Counted from the stretch's first letter, positions 10,101 through 20,791 are shown. The stretch: DNA of 64,000 bases from Fonsecaea monophora (GCF_001642475.1 NW_019173946.1:351691-415690); one strand, 5' to 3'. Notes: generated by a model not told the origin, from the sequence alone. Numbers and translations: made by a program.

Positions 10101-11369
10101 ATTGATCCATCCCTCTCCGATGCCGAGATCAGTCCTGCTCAGCCAGAGGCAAGCGCGGTAGCACCCAACCAAAAGAGAAAGAAGAACAAGAAGAATCGGG
10201 TGCCAATAATCGATGTATCGAACAGCGCAGAATTACATACGCGTGAACCGTTTGTTCCTTGTTACCACAAAGGACCGTGCCAGGACAACCCGGCATGCTC
10301 ATGTGCGAAAGCCAAGGTACACTGCGAATGGTTTTGTGGGTGTGACATCGAATGCAAACGGCGTTTTCGAGGGTGCAACTGCAAAGCTAGTGTGAAGAAG
10401 ACCTGCTTCCAGGACGCCCGGTGCGAATGCTGGAAGTTGAATCGTGAATGCGATCCCCATCTCTGCCTCAAATGTGGCGTGCTTGACGTTCTGGATTCTT
10501 ACAACAAGTACCGGGTCGACAATCGCCAGGGTCGTTGCAGAAATAACCGGATCCAACTGGGCCTGCCTGCGAAGACAACCAAGGCGCCTAGCCAGGTTCA
10601 GGGCTACGGGCTTTACAGCGTAACCAGCATTCCAAGGAGCGAATTTATCGGCGAATATGTTGGTGAGGTGGTCAGTAGACAGGAGGCCGACAGAAGAGGC
10701 TCGCTCTACCATCTTCAAAATCAAGAATACCTCTTCAATCTCAACGCGTCTCAGGAGATTGATGCGTCAGTTGTCGGCAACAAGATGAGATTTATGAACA
10801 ACTCGCAAAAAGACGAGTTCATCAATGTGGAACCCAAAAGTCTACTGTGCAGTGGGCAGGTCCGGATCGGATTGTTTGCAAGACGTAATATCCGGCCGGG
10901 AGAAGAGCTGCTGTGGAAATACGGCTACAGTGATGAACATGTCAAGAATTTCTGGGAGCCAGGAGACAAGCCTTCTAACGAAAGAGCTCTGATTCCTCTT
11001 TCTCATGAACGTCTAGGACGAACCACAGGAACCAATCTGCTTGCAGGAGAGGGCAGCGACGTTGCCCAAGAGCAGCGCAGCCAGTCTCCGGTGGTCGCGC
11101 CAGGGCAAAAACGCAAGAGGGAGGTTTCCGAGAGCACTGAGTCAAGTCCGAGCAACGATGACGAAGAAGAGGCGAACAGCTCAGGGGGGGAGACGGTGCG
11201 AGCTCTTGCAAATATCGAAATCGACGATTCGGAGGATGAAGATTATGAGGGCGAAGACGATGCATCTGGAGAGGATGACCTGGACGAAGAAATAGATAAC
11301 GGTGGTCGACAGAAAAGAAGAGTAAACGTCAAAAAGCACAGCAGAGGGACTAAGGGCAGACGACGATGA
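7146..11369 (+). CDS. EZH2/KMT6-type histone H3 lysine-27 methyltransferase
   Basis: Single-exon frame of 1407 aa, much longer than animal EZH2 (about 750) because of a disordered S/P-rich head of some 480 residues and an acidic/basic tail. From about residue 779 there is the E(z)-specific zinc element CLICFRHNCPDH, then a SANT-like region, a cysteine-rich CXC (pre-SET) domain at about 1038-1112, and a SET domain at about 1152-1262 with GYGLYSV, GEYVGEV and the ELLWKYGYS end holding the catalytic tyrosine. The CXC-SET order is diagnostic of E(z), the catalytic subunit of PRC2, which methylates H3K27 for facultative heterochromatin. The usual NHS motif reads MRFMNNS here (about residue 1214), a His-to-Asn change. 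A 26-residue imperfect tandem duplication begins at DPFAAL, about residue 516. I infer nuclear location. Confidence 0.9.
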   Translation: MDKYTRSSASSSRSSGSSRQAPGRETRANRSQSHATKKTPAHEPEIIVLSDSDEESPSDQNPIGSPRVLRQRLTGNSTTEKPLDTAQEMMTEQPPPSLSPLAPTPMPPAPLPKSQTLAKPSTTKSSHTSSSKPLGTGRRHLQTVSKPHPLSVMSTPPSPPTGSTPHPPRNLLSKRSRHPPLPSTSKRPANLSPSNSPKKKPSAVHSNPVSPEQARAPPADLPGAGSSEPPLPTVLPSTQISAPARLREESEEPAAVRPPDGLSDPQTMPSTSLRKSFVPSGGSMPASEQLSELRKTDLSTVRQTPESRTISHKKSPSSSRFAVSSPSREDRHESHLVTRNKQKDGTPSDNARPLRHRTERPSRGEDQSSSKSVSGDSDEEKGTGTSSPELIQGQSLRLAFRPAESRDAHSEQDKPTGQQSQQDIVMETGEDNIDKASSRMSKDDRYSDTGSISSESSIRSAGGRTIRPHVKIFKSLMESSYQKLRSSQQATIQAALRQISIDVMKHPGPKLDPNRPDPFAALTAERRRAQKDRRPSAKGDPSDPFAAPTKEKRRAGKDRQPSAEEDGELLRPPRKPLGGGAPMLPKFRSVGRVNASFLAPNYRTAHHRAYDMEDEAEDPDASKKYEEFEERHKIDFPGMAKQRECQELVWLWRPWIEDIFSMLEIQRSDILYFYVQDHFEPDRQIELDWPEASRQAWTKEQKRRCKMCGLADPESRQRDLVEQFERLPRPDDRRLVFAGLLAYAFHEQAGSSLWHISFGEIIQPRYPDSITASTQTSDLCLICFRHNCPDHGAYVEPANEESPDDESQDDEPPGEEALDEEASNENEDMETPRAFINDPETDRNIRKFVSRPSTKPSVEGDTHLCGIFCVDPSTGLRQLLGRRPEGYVGGAKRMPESYVRPVLADDEFCCSSCFWDVNNRRDITVSEVTFQPFLSQSQKAMVESLMRFYLHNQRGPCLISRIIKDVSCMMVFNHILFSIFRVKHSIDPSLSDAEISPAQPEASAVAPNQKRKKNKKNRVPIIDVSNSAELHTREPFVPCYHKGPCQDNPACSCAKAKVHCEWFCGCDIECKRRFRGCNCKASVKKTCFQDARCECWKLNRECDPHLCLKCGVLDVLDSYNKYRVDNRQGRCRNNRIQLGLPAKTTKAPSQVQGYGLYSVTSIPRSEFIGEYVGEVVSRQEADRRGSLYHLQNQEYLFNLNASQEIDASVVGNKMRFMNNSQKDEFINVEPKSLLCSGQVRIGLFARRNIRPGEELLWKYGYSDEHVKNFWEPGDKPSNERALIPLSHERLGRTTGTNLLAGEGSDVAQEQRSQSPVVAPGQKRKREVSESTESSPSNDDEEEANSSGGETVRALANIEIDDSEDEDYEGEDDASGEDDLDEEIDNGGRQKRRVNVKKHSRGTKGRRR

Positions 11370-13296
11370 AGACAGCAGAAGAACGAATCCAACGGGAAAA
11401 CAATGCGCTAGGACAAGAAACGATGGCAGAGATCCAACACGAAACCAGAATAATCGGGGAAGCATGTCACGCTTCCAGGTGAAGGAGAATATCAACCGTC
11501 GCGCATTCTGTTTGCGACGGCGGAGAAGCCCCAGGAAAGGAAGAGGCGAGCAGTCCGCCGTCCCTGCTCTGTATGTACCGAGTACGAGGTATACCTTATC
11601 TATTCAAGCTCATTGACCATGTGTGGGTCTCTGATGTGCCTCGTGGAGATCGGCCAGGAACAAAGGAAGCTTGCGGCGAATGAAAGGAACCGATGTTCAC
11701 TTGCTGGACGGATCAGCACTTATTGCACCTGCAGGGTTTTCGTGACGGGCAATTGATCGCGGTGCTAGCTAAAGCACCTCGTAGGTAGAGGTTAGTTTTC
11801 ACCAGGACAGACTTAGCCGGAACAGTGGCGGTGCTACAGTACATACCAACCCGTAACTTTAGCGGCCAATATTAGCCTGTTGGGCAGGTTATTGCTGCAA
11901 TGGTGGTGGCTGGACGTCCGCTCCTCCCGTGATGGGTACCCATCGGTGTCAAAGGTCTTCAGAATAAAGAAAGACGCGTATTGTTTAGACGCTCTTAACG
12001 CCTCAGCTCGTTCCATAGAGAGCGAAGTTGATGGGCTGATCTTTTTGATCTTTTGATCTTTCGATGCAATCCGATGACGTGAGCGGCGTGGATAAAGTGG
12101 CTGGCCCCACCACGGTTGCTCTAGTTACTTGGTGCAGGTTAGGCTCTTGGGCGACAAGCAACAAACCCCCCAGTACCGCCTAGCGCCCCCTCCAATTGCC
12201 ACCTGGTACCACCTATCACCACCTAGATTACCAGGGAAGCTACCTACCCAAGGTATGGAGGTGCTTAGCTAGCTGCCCACGGCTGCTTAGCTAGCTGGTG
12301 GTTGTAGCGGTTACCCGGCCCTTATTCATCCATCTACATACGAGTAGTTATTTGGTACAAGTGCCTGAATGCTGCATGCTGAACCACCAGATGCCACCCA
12401 TTTCCCCAAAAGACCAGCTCCAGCTTCAAAAAGCCTGCAGCTTCCCCAAAGCTCAAAGGAGCTTTCAATCCTTTTTTCAAAAAGTTCGATTCTCCCCCTC
12501 CCCATCTGTACCTGCGTCTGTCCGCTTGAACATTTCGTCCCCCGTCCCGCCAACCTACCTACCTCCCATCTCTTGTCTCTCTCTGGCCTCATCTCTTGAC
12601 TGTTTAAGCTTTCCCCAAGCCTGGATTTTTGGTGAGTCGCGATAATTGTTGATTGCCTTTTTCCATTTGGATTGAAGTGTGAGTGTGGAGGAGGCCTTTC
12701 CAACCAGTTGCCTAGCTGCCTAGGTAAGAAGACGAAGGGTCGCACTATTGTGGCAGTGGAGCTGAGAGAGTGACGATGTGGCGGGCCCGGGTCTCCATCA
12801 CCATCATTGTCTTCTCCCTGCCTCCCTGCCCTCTCTCTACCTTCGTCACCACTCCAGCAAGTTTGTGACGGAGGCCCAAATTCTGGGGGCTGGAGCGCCT
12901 AGGCACCCCAAAGGCAGCTGGCCGCCACCCCCCAAGCTTGGTCGCCGTCACTGTTGCTCCATCCACGGCTCCCGCGCCATTCCGAGACGTCATTCAGGCC
13001 CGAGACTCTTCAAAACTCACCCTTGCACACATCGTATCACCACTACTCCTACATTGACTTTCTCATCTTCTGCATGCTTTCCTCAGGACAACCATCTCAG
13101 TCATATTAAGCTGCTGGCACCATTTCCTCTGCATCTACTTCAATATTTGCTAACACAGCATCGCGCACACAGTCGCGCTTAGCTTCTCTCTTGTCTGCTG
13201 TGATCAGCGAGCACCACCCTCCCACCCCTCAGACCACCTCCCCTCAACTCACCTCGACCACCATCAACACCTCAAACTCTACCCGCACCTCTCAGG
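11370..13296. other. Intergenic region / PIL1 upstream region
   Basis: About 1.9 kb between the SET gene and PIL1. The right part (about 12400-13296) is C/T-rich, as is common in long fungal 5' leaders. It holds a 14-nt direct repeat TGCTTAGCTAGCTG at 12262-12275 and 12284-12297, GATCTTTT-type iterations near 12038-12063, and a TACGAGTA octamer at 12339-12346. Open frames here show no protein features. Confidence 0.5.
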
Positions 13297-14563
13297 ATGC
13301 ATCGAACATATTCTATGCGCCAGTCGCGCGCCCCTACAGCTTCTCAGATTGAGAATCCTCCGCCGCCACCGTCTTCCACGAAAAGTGGGCGCCTGTTCGG
13401 CCGAGGCAACTTTGGTAATACAATGACCCTGGAAACTGGTGGCTATACACTGCAGCGACCAACGCTGACACAAAGAAAACAGGACATGCTTTCCGAAAGG
13501 GCACCGCCGGCGCCTTTGGGCCAGACCTCGCCAAGAAGCTTTCCCAGCTCGTCAAGATGGAGAAGAATGTCATGCGCAGTATGGAATTGGTGGGTCGGGA
13601 ACGAATGGAGGTCGCTGTAAGTTGCCCGGGTGCGTTGTGATTCTGTGAGGTGTTCCCGTCTGACCGATCGACCCAACAGCAACAACTGTCCCTCTGGGGA
13701 GAAGGCTGCGACGAGGACGTCAGCGATGTGACGGACAAGCTCGGTGTTTTGATCTATGAGATTGGCGAACTGGAAGACCAGTTCGTCGACCGCTACGATC
13801 AATACCGTGTAACCATCAAGTCGATCCGCAACATCGAAGCCTCGGTCCAGCCATCGCGAGACCGCAAGCAGAAGATCACGGACCAGATTGCGCAGCTCAA
13901 GTACAAGGAACCCAATAGCCCTCGAATTGTTGTCCTCGAGCAGGAACTCGTCCGAGCTGAAGCCGAATCATTGGTCGCCGAGGCCCAGCTCTCCAACATC
14001 ACCCGCGAAAAGCTCAAGGCCGCCTTCAATTACCAGTTTGATGCGATTCGCGAACATTGCGAGAAAGTCGCCATCATTGCTGGCTATGGAAAGCACCTGT
14101 TGAGTCTCATCGATGACACTCCGGTCACCCCCGGCGAGACGCGCAATGCGTACGACGGATATGAAGCTTCCAAGGCTATCATTCAGGACTGCGAGGATGC
14201 CCTGACGAACTGGGTGTCATCCACGGCCCAAGTTAGCGCGAAGCTTTCCACCCGATCACGAACTCTGAGCCAGAGAAGGAAGGCCAGCTCTCACAAAGGC
14301 GAGGGAGTCGATCTCGCTGGTCAAGACCCCCCAATGAAGAACGATCGCGATGGCTGGGTGCCTGCAGGCCAACACGGCGAGTATGAGCAAGAAGAAGAGG
14401 AGGAGGAAGAGGAAGAGGAGGAAGAAGAAAGACCACAACAAACCAATGGTGAGTTTCTGGGACCTTGGTGCTTCGATGCGCCGGTTCGCATCGAAAATTG
14501 GACGTGGGAGCCAGGTCGCTAACCTCGGATGCAATAACAGGGCAACACGCCGTGGCCGCTTAG
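13297..14563 (+). CDS. pil1: Eisosome core component Pil1/Lsp1 (BAR domain)
   Basis: Four exons: 13297-13414, 13483-13616, 13680-14448 and 14541-14563, giving 347 aa. All introns are GT..AG; the first has a GCTGACA branch point. The protein is a full Pil1/Lsp1 homologue: the N-terminal GHAFRKGTAGAFGPDLAKKL segment is restored only by splicing, followed by a helical BAR core (LVKMEKNVMRSMELVGRERM through SNITREKLKAAFNYQFD) and an acidic tail with a run of about 13 glutamates. Pil1 assembles on the inner face of the plasma membrane into furrow-shaped eisosomes and binds PI(4,5)P2. The tiny last exon adds GQHAVAA before the stop. The next gene encodes a SUR7-family protein, which in yeast marks the same membrane domain. 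Confidence 0.95.
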
Positions 14564-16857
14564 GAGCTGATGGCCATCTCAAACCACCACGAGCCACACT
14601 GCGAACGAATCTGGCATGATAAAGGTGTCACGACGATGACGATGAAGATGACGGGGAATGTGGCTGGAGAGGTTTTAAGTGGACGAGATAGCCCCGTGAG
14701 GCACCTACTCCGTATTGGATGGCGCAGCAGGAATTCCGGAGTCGATACACGGGCGAGTAGACACAAGCAGACGGATCGTGTCATCGGAGGAATTTGCGCT
14801 CCTTTTGTCTCTCTATCTTTTTGAATCCGCGATGATACACCGTCATGGGCGAAATCGTGTGGGGATGCCAAATGTGAGGAAAAGGGAGTCGATGCATGTC
14901 AATGTTTGTTCCCGAGCAGTAATAATAATGGAAGTAGAATCTGGCGCCTTTGTTGAGGCAATGAAAATGAATGGATGTTACTTCAGTTTGATGATTACGT
15001 ACTCGAGCTCATCAGAGCCACACTCTGCCCTGGATTGCCTGTGGGCGTGGCCTGTCATTGATTGATGCCAGGTGGATCGCAGCGCAGTTACAAGTACAAG
15101 AACTGGCACGAGTTCGAGTCGCGGGAGAATCACGTGGCATTCAGCTGGAAGGTGATCGCGTGTGCAGCAAACACGCACCACAAGTACGAGTAAAGACTTA
15201 TGAAAATGGCCACTGTCTATAAATAAGAATCATCACCAATCAATCCCCTTGGTCAGACGACAGTAGTCCCGCTACGGGACCCTGACAACCCCTGCCACGC
15301 CCTGCTTATCCAAGCTAGAGACGAGCACTTGGCACCACGGTTCCTTGTCGTGGTCTTCTGTGGTCCTTTGAGGTCTAAGGCGCTTTCCTCTGATCCTGCT
15401 CGCCTAGAACGGTAGGAGGATCACTGGCTTCGATCCTCCTCCCCAGAAGAAATTACTCGTAAGAGAGCAGCAAAGAGGTCCAGCTCTGGCTCGAAACGGA
15501 AACCGCAATTACGGCAGACGACAACTGCCATGTCTGGCCTACATCTTCGCCATCTTACATACCAGCATACCATCACTTACAAACACTGATATAGGGATTT
15601 TTAAGAGGATGGGAAGGGCACGGCACATTACGAGGTACCAAACTCCAATATATCCGTACTTGTGCAGGCCACTGATCGTACCACTGATTGTGTCTTACTC
15701 GTACAAGTAGTTCAAAGTCGAGCATCGTTTCCCTAGAAGAGCCTTAGTCAAGGACAGATTCACCACTTGCGTTTTCCTCTTGTGGAATGATGAGACACAG
15801 AAACAAGAGGGTGGAAAGGGAACACATACTGCCGAGTAGTAATAACGATAATGGCCCCCCAAATCTGCGCCCATCTTGCGCCAGTCAGCACCACGACGAT
15901 CACTCCCAGCACATGGAGCAAACGGGGGGATTTCAGCCGCTTGCTGCTTGCTGCGGCTGCGCCATGGCCTCGTGGTGGACTCGCAGGCACAGAAACTACT
16001 CCTACGAATACCTCGTATTACTCGTACTACTACTTAGTTGAGCTTCCCAAAGTTCCCAAGCGTCCAAGCGTCCAAGCAACAGCTGAGCCACCAACTCCTC
16101 CTCATCCACGGGCTGCTGTGCCACCTGAAAGGAAATAAGAAGTCTGGACTCATGATGCTTCACGACCTACTTCTCGGACTTTTCCTCACTTGACCTTCAG
16201 CTGTTCTACAACAAACTGCTCTTCTTTCTTCTCCTGATTACCCTCCCTCGGCCACTACGACTCATCTTCATTTTGTACGAATATTACCCATTGCCATCGC
16301 TGGCTCTCACCATCGCCATCCACTCTCCATCCACCCTGTTAGGATTGGTCCCTGGACGTTATCCGTTTCTGACAACAATTCGCCTATCCTCGAACTGCAC
16401 TGCGGCTGCAAAAGCTCCACCTCCACCTAAAACCCTAGCCTGAGTTTCGCTGCGACCGCTAGACTAGCGAGCCTGCAGACTGTTACTGCTACTGCTAAAA
16501 AGTTCAAAAACTGCCCCCATAATCTTACGGCCCCCCGATCCAACGACCATCTGTCACATCTCACCGTTGTTCGCCCATTATCTTCCTCTCCTCCCTTTCT
16601 TCGGACAGATCAAAAGAAAAGTTGATCTTGTAACCTTTTATTCTTCTTCATTTCGAATACCTTGTTGTCACCAAAAGTCTCTCGTTTGCAATTGCATTCG
16701 CACTACAAGATCGTAACGGTCTCGAACATTGGCCTCTTTCCCCGCACCCAAAACCGTTTCTCTCCAACAGCCTCAGCTGAACTGAAGTGGAAGGAGCAAA
16801 CTCGTCTTACTCTCCAGTACACAAACGCCGTCGCAGTCAAGCGAATAGCAGATCAAT
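14564..16857. other. Long intergenic region between PIL1 and SUR7-family gene
   Basis: About 2.3 kb. The octamer TACTCGTA occurs four times (15185-15192 on the minus strand; 15454-15461, 15696-15703 and 16019-16026 on plus). From about 16140 to 16857 the sequence is C/T-rich and probably the 5' leader of the SUR7-family gene. No convincing additional gene is seen. Confidence 0.5.
15185..16026. promoter_or_regulatory. Cluster of four TACTCGTA octamers
   Basis: Exact copies at 15185-15192 (as TACGAGTA), 15454-15461, 15696-15703 and 16019-16026. A non-palindromic octamer is expected about 0.03 times in this length, counting both strands. A fifth copy lies in the PIL1 upstream region at 12339. 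They may be binding sites for a shared factor of the eisosome genes; no known factor is assigned. Confidence 0.35.
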
Positions 16858-17886
16858 ATGGTCAACGCAGGCCGTGTCTGCTGCATAGCAGCGCCCTTTC
16901 TCCTCTCAATAGGTGTACTGGTATGTGTTGTACTGGTCTTCCTTGGGGGTACATATGACCGCAATAAGACACTCGACAATCTATACTTTGTCAAGGTAAG
17001 CAGTATTAGAAAGTGGTTCATGAGCACTCTATCTAACATTTGCGGCCTCTAGATCGACATGACCAACCTCACACTGACGTCCTCCGCAAACCTCCTCGCT
17101 GGAGATAACTCCAACAGCACCCTGTTAGGCGGCGCCCTCCAAGCAGCCAAGCAATCCCTGGGTATGAAAGACTACTACACCATCTACCTGCGCAGCTATT
17201 GCAGTTGGAATGGCGACGACACCTATGCAAATTGCACGGACCCGAAATCCTACTTCTGGTTCAACCCGATCAAGATCTGGGGCTTGAACAGCACCGGCGT
17301 CCCTGTTGACGACTATCTACCCAAGAGCTTTAGAGACGGAGTGGATGTGTATCACGACGCTTCCAAGGCCATCTTCTACTTGTACATTGGCGCGCTGATT
17401 GCCTCGTGCATCACTATCCTTGTGGGCATCTCGGCCATCTTCTCGAGATGGGGTTCTTTCTTTACTACCTTCTGCGCTTCCGCCATGGCGCTCCTTCTCG
17501 TTGCAGGATCTATCACCGCCACCGCCGTTTACATCGTCCTAAAGGCCGCCTTGAACAACACTCTGAAGAAGGAATACGGCATTAAGACCACTTTGGGCAG
17601 CTCCGTCTTCTCCGTCACCTGGATTGGCAGTGCCTTCGCTGTCGGAGCGGCATTCTTCTGGTTGTTGAGTGTGTGCTGTTGCAGTGGAAGAAGTCCCTAC
17701 AACCCTGGAAGTAAAGAAGCTAGACGCACAAGAGCAGAGAAGACGCCGTATACGTATGAGAGGGTGGGGAGTCCCTACATGGGCCCAAGTGACCAGCAAA
17801 GTGTGCCATTGAACACGCTCGGCCCCCAGCCATATGCGCCGCAAAGAGGTGCCGCTTACGAACCATTCAGGCCGCAAGGTGTCTGA
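16858..17886 (+). CDS. SUR7/PalI-family four-TM plasma-membrane protein
   Basis: Two exons, 16858-16995 and 17053-17886 (intron 57 nt, in phase 0), 323 aa. TM1 lies at about residues 7-30. A long extracellular loop follows with several N-x-S/T sites and the cysteine pair C96/C107 around YCSWNG, resembling the claudin-like W-x-C region of the family. TM2-TM4 are at about 153-176, 183-209 and 229-254, and the cytosolic tail is P/Y/R-rich. This is the SUR7/PalI topology. In yeast Sur7 sits in the MCC, the membrane patch above eisosomes, while PalI acts in ambient pH sensing; the short tail and loop pattern favour the Sur7 side. It lies directly downstream of PIL1 on the same strand. Confidence 0.88.
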
Positions 17887-18867
17887 TCACTTTTCCGGGC
17901 ATCGTTTTTGAACAGGATCGGTGTGAGACTTGGTTTCGTTTGAGGCAGGGCTGACTATTGCGGGGTCAGGAAAAGGACTCGGAATGATCTGGAGTTGGAG
18001 TATATATGCTAGCACTTTGGCGTGCACGACAATCAAGGCATATAACGATGGAATCAGCGCTGGCTAAAACCAATGTTAAGGGGTTCTATTCTTTCTTTTC
18101 TTGACTTGTGTCTTGACTATAACGGGGACAGACAGCACAAAGCCTGCCATCCGGACCACACGGATATTTCGGAGACCAATGCCTATACAAACCTCGATTG
18201 GGGTGGTGGTGCCTGGTATTTTTGTGGGTGGGGAGGGAGCGGCTCACGCAGGAGTTATCTGCATGGGCTCGTTCGGCGGGTGGACGTCTGTTGGTTTGTA
18301 CGGGGTACAAGGTAATGCGCCACACGTGGAAAGCCATGGTTCTGCATGTTGCGATGAAGATGAAAATGAATATGAGCATGTTTGGAGGAGACGAAGATGA
18401 AACACGCTTAGAGGAGATCAACCTCAGCTTGCAGAAGAAGAGAAGAAAGAAGATTAAAAGAATGGAATGTCGAATAGGTATCAAGTGGAGATACCCTGGA
18501 TACTAGGTAGATATGGAGCAAGAATGGAGCAAAGTATAGAGCGAGGAAGGAGTACGGAGTATTTGAGCACTAAGGTATGATACTCCTATTATTATATTTT
18601 ATATTCATGTTAGAGATGTTGTTGAATTGTGATGGTTCTGATTGATTGATGGAGGTATTTCTTTATTTTCTCCCCCTCCTCTCTTCGGTCTCGAATCTCT
18701 TTTTTGAATGGGCCTGTCGAACCCGGGGAATTTCATCGTGGAAAAGAATACGCCACGCTCCTGGAGCTATTGAGTAAAGGAGGACAAGAGTACAGTATGA
18801 GTATGAACATGTCCATGAACATCTATATACTGCATGTGCTCGGGATACCTCGTATTGACGTCTGGGT
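17887..18867. other. Convergent intergenic region
   Basis: About 1 kb between the ends of the SUR7-family gene and the LigD-type gene. Presumably 3' UTRs and terminators; an A/T-rich patch near 18590-18610 could serve polyadenylation. No gene recognised. Confidence 0.5.
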
Positions 18868-20529
18868 TTACTCAACCACCCCCCTCCACCCTCCACGTGG
18901 CTTATATCCCACGAGGCCTTCGTCGTCGGCCACCTCGGCGGCGGTGCGTCCCGTCAGCACGCTGACTTCGACCTCTCTGCCCAAGACGTGAAAGGAGGGA
19001 AAGCCGCCCAGGGTCTCTGCGTGGTTTTGTCGTTGTTGTTCTTCTTCCTTTACATTGGGGGACCTGTCGTTTCGGGTTCTCGTCTTTGACGCTGGTTCTG
19101 ATGCCGATGATACTGCTGCCGTCGACGATGGACGTCGTTCTGCTTCGGGTAAAGATGAGGACAAGCGCGGTCGCTCCCATATCTTCCGCCCGAATGCGGT
19201 CTGGTTCGTGGGGCGGAAGCCACACGCGGCGCGGTCAAGGGAGAGAAACCACCTGCGTTGGTGGATCGAGTTGATACTGTTGGTTGCGCCGGGGTAAGCG
19301 TTGTTGCGGCGGATCCAGGCTTCTTCTTCGTCTTCGTCGTAGTCGTGCTCCAGGTCTGCTTTCGTGGGCTGGCGGGATATCCTGGTTGGTGTGGACTCGG
19401 GTACTTGAATGACAGACTCCGAGCGTCTCGGACGTGGTGGAGATGCAGTGCGTAGGAGGGAGGACACACTTCGACGTAGCATGGGAGACCGTCCCGCACG
19501 GTGGCGGTGTTGGCGGTCGAGGTCGGAATCTGAGCCTGAGGTCATCTCGGCCGCCACTGGGGATTTTGCTCGGTCCGAATCTGTCGTGTCAAGTTCCTCA
19601 GCCCTCAATCTCCGGCGCGCTGAAGCGGTCGAGTTCTGACTTTTCCTTTTCCGCCGCTTAAAGGCCGGTGCCTCGGGTTGTGTAATCCGGTTGTTGTCGT
19701 GAGTGAGTCTCAGGCTCAGAGTGTAGTTCCTCGGTAGCCGTGTGCCGTGCAGGCGGAGCTTGATCTTGCGATTCTGAAACGCGCGGTGCAGTTTCGATGG
19801 CTCTGACTCTGCGTTTCCTCGTGATATCAAGTCACTGTCGCTGTCGCTGTCCGGGTCTGAATCCTCGGTGGCTGTTGTGTCGTCCGCAGCGCTGGCCTTC
19901 CCCGACGAGGACTCATAAGGTAAGACTTCATATTCACCAGTATCCCAGAGCAGCATCGTACCCGTCTCATGAGAGGCGGTCTCGATCAGATGGTTCCACA
20001 GGTTGTGAACTCGGGTCTCGGTAGCGTTGCGGTTCAATCTCGTACTGTTCGGGTCACCGGGAAGGCCGTACATGATAGCGAAGCTGATTGAGCTCGTCGC
20101 ATTACATTGCAACCGGAGATCATAATGGGTTCCTGCTATCGGGTGGTCGTGCTGATGAACAACAAAATGGTGCCCTCTGTCATTGAGATTTCGACGGTAC
20201 AGAGCTAGCCAGTCGGTGTGGGAGAGACGAGGTGTTCCTGCGCCGGGTGGACGTGTCGCCGCGAGGAGTTTGGAGGAAAAGAAAGATACATGATCTTGGA
20301 TTTCAAGTTGACCGGCCTCAACGGCTGCTGTAGTCACCGCCTTGGTGGTCAATGGATCCGTAGAATCGGGATAAGTGTGCGATTTGCGACTCAGACGCGG
20401 CGTCCTAGCGAGGGGAGGGGAGATTGACCGTTGCAGGGAGGATGGTAAAGTGAGATCCGAGTTGGAGATTACCCTTCTGGGGCTTGTTGTTGGTTCGTCT
20501 ATAGCTGCATCAGGGTTGCGTCTCTTCAT
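18868..20529 (-). CDS. LigD-type 3'-phosphoesterase domain protein
   Basis: Single exon, 553 aa, from the ATG at 20529. Residues about 105-205 match the 3'-phosphoesterase (PE) domain of bacterial NHEJ ligase LigD: HHFVVHQHDHPIAGTHYDLR carries the conserved H-x-H...H-x-D-L-R-L metal-binding pattern, followed by SFAIMYGLPGDP and the HNLWNHL and GTMLLWDTGEYEVLP blocks. No ligase or primase domain is present. The remainder is mostly disordered and charged, with two short conserved-looking islands near the C-terminus (RRWFLSLDRAACGF and a terminal GYKPRGGWRGVVE). In bacteria this domain trims 3'-phosphates and ribonucleotides at DNA ends, so a nuclear DNA-end processing role is inferred for the fungal protein. 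It is divergent from the pirin gene. Confidence 0.85.
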   Translation of the reverse strand: MKRRNPDAAIDEPTTSPRRVISNSDLTLPSSLQRSISPPLARTPRLSRKSHTYPDSTDPLTTKAVTTAAVEAGQLEIQDHVSFFSSKLLAATRPPGAGTPRLSHTDWLALYRRNLNDRGHHFVVHQHDHPIAGTHYDLRLQCNATSSISFAIMYGLPGDPNSTRLNRNATETRVHNLWNHLIETASHETGTMLLWDTGEYEVLPYESSSGKASAADDTTATEDSDPDSDSDSDLISRGNAESEPSKLHRAFQNRKIKLRLHGTRLPRNYTLSLRLTHDNNRITQPEAPAFKRRKRKSQNSTASARRRLRAEELDTTDSDRAKSPVAAEMTSGSDSDLDRQHRHRAGRSPMLRRSVSSLLRTASPPRPRRSESVIQVPESTPTRISRQPTKADLEHDYDEDEEEAWIRRNNAYPGATNSINSIHQRRWFLSLDRAACGFRPTNQTAFGRKIWERPRLSSSLPEAERRPSSTAAVSSASEPASKTRTRNDRSPNVKEEEQQRQNHAETLGGFPSFHVLGREVEVSVLTGRTAAEVADDEGLVGYKPRGGWRGVVE

Positions 20530-20791
20530 CAATGCTGGCTATGCAAAATCTCACAAATTAATTGACAGCAAGGATCGTCCGAAAGAGGAAAGCCGTAGAC
20601 TGAGATCCATTTTGGTGTACCAAGCATGATGTCATTCCAAAGCTACAATTCCGCTTGCTGACAAAAAATCCATGCGCACCGCTGGTTGGTTGGCCGCGAT
20701 TTGCATTCCGTCCTTCTCTTTCGCTTACCCAAGGATTGGATAACCTCTTCCACTCGCTGACCTCGAGCTGTTTACTCCTTCTTGCCTGACC

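Noticed and set aside
15851..16138. 95-codon frame in the PIL1-SUR7 interval
   Set aside because: Low-complexity translation of C/T-rich leader DNA, without conserved features.
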